DNA of 64,000 nucleotides, from NCBI GenBank assembly GCA_946811695.1, contig OX328130.1:72015232-72079231 (forward strand), in the 5' to 3' direction. Origin of the DNA: Gonocerus acuteangulatus (lineage: Eukaryota; Arthropoda; Insecta; Hemiptera; Coreidae). A program made the translations under genes and the position numbers. Positions 56,330 through 64,000 of the stretch are shown in pieces. Position 1 is the stretch's first letter. Every line of letters starts with the position of its first letter. Under the pieces are notes generated by a model. That model was not told the DNA's origin. It worked only from the letters and a program-made list of their open reading frames with translations, and searched no databases.

Positions 56330-56480
56330 ATTAATAGCGGTGGGGTGCAATGGCCTTATGTGGTAGGGCATGAGCCTCTGGGTTCCCACAAATTGTGGCG
56401 TTTTTTCTCACAAACGAAAAAAAATACATCAGCCCTATCCTGGCCAGAAAAGAGTGCTAACCTGTTGACAACTCTCCCCT
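56330..56480 (+). mobile_element. third SINE type, diverged
   Basis: tggccttatgtggtagggca, gagcctctgggttcccac, ctatcctggccagaaaagag, gctaacctgttgac follow the layout of 5145-5345. Confidence 0.5.
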
Positions 56481-56644
56481 AAAATCTATTTTATGATATC
56501 TGTCCTAAAAGTTAATACTACCTTGTGTGATCAAAATCAGCCATTTTCACAAATTTATCAATAACAAATAAATCAATGTTTTTCAATTCTTTATTATTGG
56601 ATGTTAAAGTATCCTCAAATAATAAGTTTTAACTCTTCGAAAAC

Positions 56645-57000
56645 AATATGGCGCCGCTGGGTCTGGCGAACGGAAATCCTGTTTTTTTGCGGACGATAGT
56701 CTGCAGGTGGAAATTTTCGATCTAAAACTACTGAGCTAACAAAGTAAGATCCTAGTGCGTAGGATCTTTTAGAAATATTAATTTTTTTCGAAAATGGTGA
56801 ACAGTTCTTCATTTTCTATTAAGAAATTCTTCGAAAATTGGTCAAAAACTCGTTATTATTCAATGAAAGGAAAAATCTGACGTACTTTACTAGAAACTTT
56901 TAGGAATCTGTAGTTGAAATTTCAAGTCGGTCAGGTGAAAATTGAAGGCACTAGCGTATCGCCAGATTTGAAAAGCATAATTTTCAGATAAAAACCCTTT
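56645..57000 (+). repeat. unclassified repeat J, copy 2
   Basis: Shares gtctgcag, tcattttctattaa, acgtactttactag and gatttgaaaa with the complement of 9200-9605. Confidence 0.6.
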
Positions 57001-58006
57001 GAACTTTAACTTTTTTTCCTCTTATTTTTTTATTTTTCATAATGTTTTGTAAAAAAAAATGTTTTTTTTTTGTTTTGAAATTTATTGAAGGACCGATGGC
57101 AGTAGGTGTAAAGGCATTTAAAAACTTTTTGGCCACATAAACGCTCACCGACTTTGATCGTTTCGGTGACAACAAAAAACTGTAGCGTAAGTTGCTCTTT
57201 CATCTGATGTACTATTTATAACTGTATGTTTCGACATTAATTTTGAAACACACAGTTTAATAATATTTGAAGTTCACACACTAACTATTATAACTACATC
57301 ATGTAAATCGAAATCCAAACGACAATAAATCCTAAGTAATGATAATCTTTTAGTTTTTTGCGCCATTAAACTAACAAACAAACAAACAGTTGTAAATCTA
57401 GACGAGGCAAAACATTTAATACTTATTGAAGTGATAACCTTATCAAGGAATGTGTTCACTCCAGGCAGCTGATCAAAAAATATGACAAAAAATGATTTAA
57501 ACGAGGACAATTTTTAAATTATAATCTGTCCTCCATTTATGGCCATCAACACCTGCCCACTAAAAAAAAGCACTTATGCACCACATTTGCATTTGTGCAT
57601 CCAAAGTATGTTTCTTTAGCAATTTACAGGCTACTCCTCAACGCAATTACATGGTAATCCTTTTTTTTTGTGATATTTCTCAACTAATATTCCACATTTT
57701 TTATAAAAATGACAACATGAATATTTTAATATTAATATAACATTGTGATTATTAGAATAAAGGTTACTTCCTCCACAGCTGCTCTTTTAGGTAGATAGCG
57801 ATCAAGAGACCCTTGAATAATTAATGTTAGAAGAGCGAGATCTAGTGAGCGTAAGGCTTAACTAGGAAGGCTCTGCAGTTTTCGGGGTCAAGAGGGACTT
57901 GATGTGGAGCGTAGGTCCTCTAGACTTGCGCCAAGAATCACTTATTTCAAGTTCGAAGTTTGGGATTTAGACAGCACTCTGAATATATTGGCTCATTTGC
58001 TAATAG
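57001..58006. other. no recognisable gene
   Basis: AT-rich; a 78-residue minus frame at 57274-57510 has no family support. Confidence 0.4.
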
Positions 58007-58175
58007 TGGGAGGGTTCGGCTCAATGGTAGAGCACTCGACCTTAAGATTTTAACTTTTAGTGGCGTCGTTCAGGGATCGGAGTCCAGGTCATAGGTGTAA
58101 ATCAGGCAGCCGGGTCATAGTACTGACCACACTACCTCCTTAGTAGAGCGATGAAACAGATAGCTTTTGATCGTC
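58007..58175 (+). mobile_element. tRNA-Ala-like SINE, internally deleted
   Basis: gggttcggctcaatggtaga, gcgtcgttcagggat, cagccgggtcatagtactga, ccacactacctccttagt follow the SINE at 18465 with the middle shortened. Confidence 0.6.
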
Positions 58176-58219
58176 GCACAGAGGGGCCAAACGACTTCCC
58201 ATGTTTCAAAAAAGGCTAC

Positions 58220-58623
58220 AGGCTCTAAATCTCAGCCGATTTCAATGCATTGATTCACAATTATCATTGATTTTTATAATATTAACCTTTTTATTAATAA
58301 ATATTGCTTGCTGAAATATATTCTGCTTATTTTCATTTATGCTTTACAAGCCTAAAAGTTTTACTTAAAAATAAAGGTTATCTAAGGGTATAAACCATAT
58401 TATATAAATATAATAGTCAATAAAAGTTACTTTTAGTATTGATTGCAGTACTATATTAATTTACCATTACTAAATAATATGGTTTCTAACCTTAGATAAC
58501 CTGTAAAGAAGTAATAGATAACCTAAAAAGAACCTGAAAGCTAATCCGTAAGTACCAAAATCACTGTTTAAAGTCACGACAGATACTTCAAAGTAATTGG
58601 ACGTGGGCTTGGCAAAAAGACCC
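58220..58623. mobile_element. MITE-K relic, right end
   Basis: Ends ggacgtgggcttggcaaaaa, gaccc. The interior taaccatattatataaatat is repeated at 63890. Left terminal repeat lost. Confidence 0.5.
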
Positions 58624-58856
58624 GGCGTATATAAAAGGACCTGAGGGGTAAACATTTATCACCTAAACCTTAAAAATAAATTAAATAAGATCACTTAGTT
58701 CGGAAAAAATAGATTTTATTGGGTACAATAGCGTTTAAATTGGGTATCTATTCCAAGTTCTAGATTGTTAGTATTCCATACTCCCCACATTTTCTCGCCC
58801 CCCCCCCACGAAATTCTCCCAGCCCTTCCCGACACTATTTTCTATATTCGCCCATG
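58624..58856. mobile_element. MITE-L copy 9
   Basis: cggcgtatataaaaggacct to ttctatattcgcccatg, directly abutting the MITE-K relic. The first bases (CATGGG) are lost. Confidence 0.7.
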
Positions 58857-59207
58857 ATGATTTGTCAAGTTGTTTGCCAGTGGTATGAAGGAACAGACTT
58901 GAGGTGCGCATTTTGCATAGACAGTCCATTGTGTATAGTACTTAGCTACTGTAAGGAAATGAAAGGTTGTTTTAGGAGCAGGACAACCTTCGGAGGAAGT
59001 GTGTAGCGGACATGCCCAGCCACTCCTCCGGCATATCAATCAGGTATTCTCACACGCTTATAGATAGCCCGTGTGTACGGCCGTCGTACGTGGAATACGG
59101 TATGCTCACACGCTCATAGAATCGTAACGCCATTGGTTCTGTGCTAGTAGGCTTCTAAGTAAACATTGTAGGTAATTTGACGTTGACAATCGAATGGAAC
59201 CAGTTAC
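58857..59207. other. no recognisable gene
   Basis: Contains tatgctcacacgctcatag-type partial duplications (59045-59120). No gene. Confidence 0.4.
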
Positions 59208-59461
59208 CATGCGCGTATATAAGGGGGGCTGAGGGGACAGCAGCCCCCCCCCCGATTTAATTTTGATTTAATCGGTAAATATATGCCATAAGATCCTTAA
59301 AAATAAATTAAAGAAGATCACTTAGTTCAGAAAAAATAATTGTTTTTGGGCGTAATAGCGTTTTAGTTGGCTAACTATTACAAGTTCTAGATTGTTAGTA
59401 TTCCATACCCCCAAATGCTTCCAGCCCCCCCTTCCGAAATTATTTCCTATATACGCCCATG
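59208..59461. mobile_element. MITE-L copy 10
   Basis: catgcgcgtatataaggggg to cctatatacgcccatg with poly-C near both ends. Confidence 0.8.
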
Positions 59462-59569
59462 TCACCTACATTTTTTTAAAAAAAAGATATATTTTGGGTT
59501 GGATAATCAAAGTGAAGAACTGATTGATTTTTCAAATGTTACACGGTCGTCTAAACTAATTTTTGTACA

Positions 59570-59970
59570 TTTAGTTATCGTCTGTTAATGTGTTAGACAA
59601 TAAAAGATATATTAACAGACATTAGAGCTTTTGGAAATGTCGTAAAATATCTCAAAAACGTATGTCTAATCGTTCGTGAATTAAAAGGTGCTTTCGAAAG
59701 TTCAATAAATTCTCTACGAAAGGGTTGAGTGTATATTTTGAAAAGGACAACTCCTTTTAGTTGTAGTAAAAACTATTCACATTTTAGTTCCAGTGTTTTT
59801 TTTTTCATGTTTTCCACGTTGGAGTAACCCTCCAGCGTGGGAGTTTATTTATCTACGTATGCCATCCTTTCTGGATACCACACGTATTTTAGTTCCAGTG
59901 TTGGTTTCGTTCTAAAAAATTGTGTTTACTACTATTCCTGTGGAGTTTTATATGATTTTAGCAACAAAAT
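59570..59970 (+). repeat. diverged HINE-B-like relic
   Basis: tattaacagacattagagct, aaatatctcaaaaacg, ttctctacgaaagggtt follow the HINE-B body (attaacagacataaaaag, aatatctcgaaaaagg, gctctacaaaaaaggtt). A local hairpin ccacgttggag/ctccagcgtgg sits at 59816-59843. Confidence 0.5.
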
Positions 59971-60129
59971 GAGAAAGAGGTTGGCTATTTTTTCCTTGGC
60001 TGTATTTTGTGTACTCCCGAATTAATTTGGAGCTATTGAAAGTCCCGAATCATACGATATCAATGCGTAAGGTTGAATTTGGTGTTACAATGAAAGGAAT
60101 TTTTAAATTTAAGTTTCCAGCAAAAATAG

Positions 60130-60353
60130 CTACAAGTGCGAAAGGAGTGTTTCCTCGTGGTAAGGTAGGTAGTGTATCTAATTTCTACCTTAAGGGGGTT
60201 GTAAGTTCGAGTCCCACTTGTGTCAGGTTGAGTTTTCACATTTATGGGCTGCCTAAAAAATATTCTTTGCTTCACCATGGATGTTTACATCGATTGGCAA
60301 CCAATGGATAGTCCATAGCGAATGGCTTCTACGTAGATGCGCCGTAAAAAAAA
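60130..60353 (+). mobile_element. SINE with tRNA-like head and shared tail
   Basis: B-box-like agttcgagtcccact in the head; tail acgtagatgcgccgt plus poly(A) as in the Glu- and 5S-type SINEs. Single copy here. Confidence 0.6.
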
Positions 60354-61047
60354 CGGTTTTTCGCCATTTTGTTAATAGCAGTTTTCGATTTGTTCCAGAT
60401 AAGACTAACCATTAAAATTTCATGGGCATTTATAATAATATATACATGCATGAATTAATTTAATTGTTTCTCCATAAGAAGGACTCCATCGGTGTGTAAA
60501 GGTCTGAGCATTGACTCAGATCCAGCCATGTGTGTAGGCCTCAATCCATGACACGGTATATCATGTTATTTCCTACAAGATCAGGTAGTTCTAATATAAC
60601 TTATTAATTTTAACAATTTTTATTTTATTGGTAGAAGTTCAATATGAAAAACTCAAAATTCGTTTTTAATATATATTATATTTTATTATTAGACTTTTGT
60701 CAACACAAGAAAATTTGTTGGAATTTTCTGTCAATTTCTTTATGGATATTTTTAATATTAAAAATCAATATGCTCTTCGACAAACATCAATATAATATAT
60801 GATTTAATTGAAAGCTAATAATTCCATTAATATAATCCCTGGTAGATTTGTAATTGTCTTTTGAATCCGTAATAATTATTAAAAAATAAAGTAGGTTTGT
60901 TTGTTTTGGAGCATTTAGACCTAAAAAAGTAATCTTTATTATCTTTGTTTAGCTGGCAAGCCCAAATTTTGGATTTAATTATTTCTATATATTTTAGTAT
61001 TTGTTTTATATATATTTTTTTTTTTATTTATTTATTTTTTTTTTTTA
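60354..61047. other. no recognisable gene
   Basis: AT-rich, with poly-T and TTTA runs at 61010-61047. Confidence 0.45.
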
Positions 61048-61345
61048 ATCCCGTTTCCTGACCTTTTTCTCTAAACTCCCAGCCCACCCCAATCCTCTTG
61101 GCAGATCCCTTTCTTCCAATGTTATTCCTGATAATCCTCCTCGCCGCCATTGGCCACGAGACAACTTATTGCAAGAAATTGTGTAAATATTGTAAATAGT
61201 GTACATAGTTCAACCAATTTTATTGGGAGTAGCAGTAATGTCTGCCTTCTCCCCTCATCTCATCCAGTGTGTTGCCATTGTTAGTTCAAATTTACTTATT
61301 GTACATATTTGTACAGATTGTAAATATCAATAAAGGAGATATATT
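61048..61345 (+). mobile_element. Jockey-like LINE 3' end
   Basis: The coding tail reads LTFFSKLPAHPNPLGRSLSS, then NVIPDNPPRRHWPRDNLLQE and IV-stop. It parallels the end of the RT fragment at 41838 (SRLPGHDNPLINNLSSSSIP...RKWPRDLL). The 3' UTR ends caataaaggagatatattta plus poly(A). A severely 5'-truncated insertion, perhaps with a TA/T-rich duplication. Confidence 0.8.
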
Positions 61346-62636
61346 TAAAAAAAATATATATTTTTTTTTAGAGTGTTTCCGTTGTATCACCTAAATATAC
61401 CACACTACGATGCCACTATGCGATTATCACTAATACAATGATATATTTTATATTACCGAGTTCTGAGGAATAATTCTTACTTTTGAGAGTGTCAAAACGT
61501 TAGACACAAAAACAAAGCTTTTTAGAACTGTGAATTATGATAAGTGAACAACATTCTCTGATAAATTAGTGTTGAAGTGTCCAATTCTGTCCACTTTAGA
61601 CAGAACAAACAGGCAACAAGTGTCAGAAGAGACAATGGTTGTCAGGATACTAAGGGATTCTACGAAGGACGCAAGGATAGAACTGAGATGGCCTCATTAG
61701 GACCAAAAAACACTCACAGATTTTCGGCGAAACAAGATCTTTACTAGTGATTTCTTGGCAAGACAAAATGTCGTTAGTTAAATATCTTTGAAATAGAATA
61801 TCCTTTATACTTTACATATTAGTTAGTTTGGAGAAATTTTCTCGAATGGATTATGCACAATATTACAGGAAGGGAAAATACTTAAGGAGGCCATACATCT
61901 CAAGTTATTGAGTTCAAACCTCAAGGCTAGGACTGCACAGTTTGGCGTCACGATTCGGAATGTACGGATCTAGCACACACGTGGTAAGTTAATAAACCTC
62001 AAGACAGGGACTGTACAGTCCAGTTATAGTAGACCTACTGAATGTGAAGCAAATATCCTCTTGTACACACACATCAGGCCTGGCCGGCACAGTCCCGGTC
62101 TCATTGGACTGTACAGTTAATCTATTGGTTTCATCATTCTACTTCGATGGACATTACAGTTCTGGCTTCATGGCTCTCATACACGATGAGGAATACCCCA
62201 AGATTTCGACTGCGCGGTATATTCCTCGCCGGGTATGGGTGCCCTAAATCAATCATATATAAAAGATTTCAGACAAGCGTCTGTACTTCTGAAGACTTAC
62301 ATTCGAGAATATGAGGACAATGTCCTCTAAAGGACTGGAATACTCTCTGCCGGAAGTGGATCATGGTGGTTAAGGGGAATACCAGAAACTGTATGCAGAA
62401 ATAATTTCGGGAGAGGCTACCACCAAGAAGTTTGAGGGGTTATACCCCCGAAGATGGAGGGCGTCCGGGAAAAATTTACATATTTTAGTTTAAAATGGTG
62501 ATTTTTGAGGTCCTCTGGACACCTAGAAGACTGAGATCAATTTTGAAGTCATTTTTCGTTTTTATAGGATTTTTTTACATGAAATGTTCTTACCAAAACA
62601 GAAAATAAAAAACTCAGAAATTTTATTGTTTTTTTT
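61346..62636. other. no recognisable gene
   Basis: Frames such as 62044-62247 are unsupported. 62395-62460 weakly recalls MITE-L. Confidence 0.4.
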
Positions 62637-62890
62637 TTTTCTTGGTGTTTAAAGGCCACTCAACCACTATTGGGTCATTTGTGCCTCTTGGTCGGTCCAT
62701 TGGTAGCATCGAAAGCAGAGACAGAGCCCGACGGCCAGCGGGAGGCGGACCTAGCCAAGGTCGAGTAGAGTCCCCGTGCCAGTCCCACCTTAGTGGCCCG
62801 CATCTGGTGACTGGCTGCTAGGTCTATGATAGAAGGTGTGCTTGCTGGTGCCAGGGCAACCAAGCCTTCACTAATTTTATTGTTAACTGA
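62637..62890 (-). mobile_element. probable SINE, diverged tail
   Basis: Minus strand ends ggcacaaatgacccaatagt, ggttgagtggcctttaaaca and an A run, a decayed form of the shared SINE tail. The head (ggcaccagcaagcacacctt...) is unrelated to the others. Confidence 0.4.
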
Positions 62891-63039
62891 ATAATTTGTC
62901 ATTTTTGTTCCATTTTCATGAATTGTATTACACCGAGTAGTTTTATATATTACTATATACACACACACTAAGAACTTCTCATCTCAAAGCCAACCATACA
63001 ATCAAATAGCCGATCAAAGCTAACAACCTAGAACTGAGA

Positions 63040-63175
63040 ATTATAAGCCAATTATAACGCTATTACACAACAAAAAAATTTTTCGAATCGAAGTGATCTT
63101 TTAATTTATTTTTGAGGTTTTTATGATACATTTTTACCGATTAAAATAAAATTTCAAAGGGGGGGTGCAGTCCCC
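63040..63175. mobile_element. MITE-L internal fragment
   Basis: ttataacgctattacacaac to ccgattaaaataaaatttca matches the MITE-L interior. Ends missing. Confidence 0.55.
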
Positions 63176-63830
63176 GATGGGGTATCTGATGAGCTATCCA
63201 CTCTATCACATGGAAACCCGTCAGAAGGTATTATTATTATTATTATTATAAATACGAGAAAATTTGCGTGTGAAAGCTCCTTCCGTACAAAAATATTGCA
63301 CAAACAATCTTACAACTTCCTATTTGTTATTCTTACTAGAAACACATTTCATCCTGAGCTAAACTCCGCTCAAATCCGTTGACACCAAACATGGAATGTG
63401 GATTCCGTTATGCAATTTACAGCAACCCTAATATTGAATTCCTAATTTGTAAACTAAAGGGTTCACTTAGTGATTGTTGGCGAGGATTTTGATTGTGTGA
63501 TTGTGGGTTACTGAATAATGATGAGATCGTGCTCGAATCCCTACTGCACAAATTACAAAAGCTGAAATTTACAGGACAAAAATCTATAGATTTGGTGTAA
63601 TTTTTGTATTTTCCCCTGCTGTTTTTTTTTCGTTACGAATTGTTAACATTGTAAATATTTAAATCAGCTTTATCATTTGTAAATCTCTAATCGCCAAAGC
63701 TACGAAGAGTTTCAAAAAAGAATTTTACTTAAATATATAGGATTAAAGTCAAATCAATTTTCTGTGCATAACAGACCTTTTTTCCCACCCTCCAAATGTA
63801 TTACTTACAATGGATTGGAAATTTTAGCCA
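63176..63830. other. no recognisable gene
   Basis: Short (ATT)n at 63231-63249. Nothing coding. Confidence 0.4.
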
Positions 63831-64000
63831 GGTTTGAAGTATCTATCGTGATTTTACGGATTAGTAGTTCTTTGCAGGTTATCTAAGATTATAAACCATA
63901 TTATATAAATATAGTAATGAAAATCTCAGCAATCACTACTAAAAGTAACTTTTTTTTTTACTACTATGTTTATAAAATATGCTTTCTAACTAACCGTTAG
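63831..64000. mobile_element. MITE-K-like relic at the window edge
   Basis: tttgaagtatctatcgtgat and atcactactaaaagtaact resemble MITE-K subterminal sequence. Cut by the window end. Confidence 0.4.

Overview
This window is AT-rich eukaryotic DNA made almost entirely of transposable elements, their relics and tandem arrays. I found no host protein-coding gene, no intact tRNA or rRNA gene and no bacterial feature. Mariner (DD34D), Jockey/I/CR1-like LINEs, Helitrons and Helentron-like elements, 5S-rRNA- and tRNA-derived SINEs and a minisatellite containing TTAGG motifs suggest an arthropod, perhaps a chelicerate. The species cannot be fixed from the sequence. Almost all longer open frames are antisense shadows, tandem repeats whose period is a multiple of three, or (TA)n translated as Ile-Tyr. 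Family names used here (HINE-A, HINE-B, Heli-C, FB-D, Heli-E, FB-F, MITE-K, MITE-L and so on) are my own labels.

Layout. 1-1.7 kb: a 117-bp satellite made from the zinc-knuckle end of a LINE. 1.9-7.1 kb: MITE-K, MITE-L, a broken foldback (FB-D) carrying SINE insertions, and two LINE fragments. 7.1-7.9 kb: an internally deleted mariner. 9.2-17 kb: FB-D, HINE-A, HINE-B and a perfect 60-bp array. 17-24.6 kb: Heli-C, a LINE RNase H relic, SINEs, MITE-L with a nested SINE, MITE-K and a 35-bp minisatellite. 24.7-27.4 kb: two Heli-E copies head to tail, with foldback FB-F inserted at their junction. 27.5-33.8 kb: FB-D, HINE-A twice, SINEs and MITE-L. 34.6-38.2 kb: two long inverted repeats around a tandem Heli-C pair. 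39-43.5 kb: a mariner helix-turn-helix fragment with a fivefold internal repeat, HINE-B, a 5'-truncated Jockey-like LINE and a LINE endonuclease fragment. 43.5-50.8 kb: HINE-B, a perfect 106-bp hairpin, HINE-A and HINE-B. 51.8-53.2 kb: a 5S SINE and a mariner with an intact catalytic core. 54.6-54.9 kb: a TTAGG-containing 27-bp array. The rest holds scattered MITEs, SINEs and LINE ends.

How the parts relate. HINE-A and HINE-B have different sequences but the same Helentron (HLE2) layout. Each has a 5' terminus complementary to a 3' subterminal segment, then a GCAG-nnn-CTGC hairpin and a CGGAC-T-run end. They also share a (TA)n-TGTCTGTT module with the canonical Helitron Heli-C. None encodes a Rep-helicase here, so all would depend on enzymes made elsewhere. 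Several SINEs with unrelated heads share one 3' hairpin tail (CGGCGC...GCGCCG), which suggests one partner LINE mobilises them.
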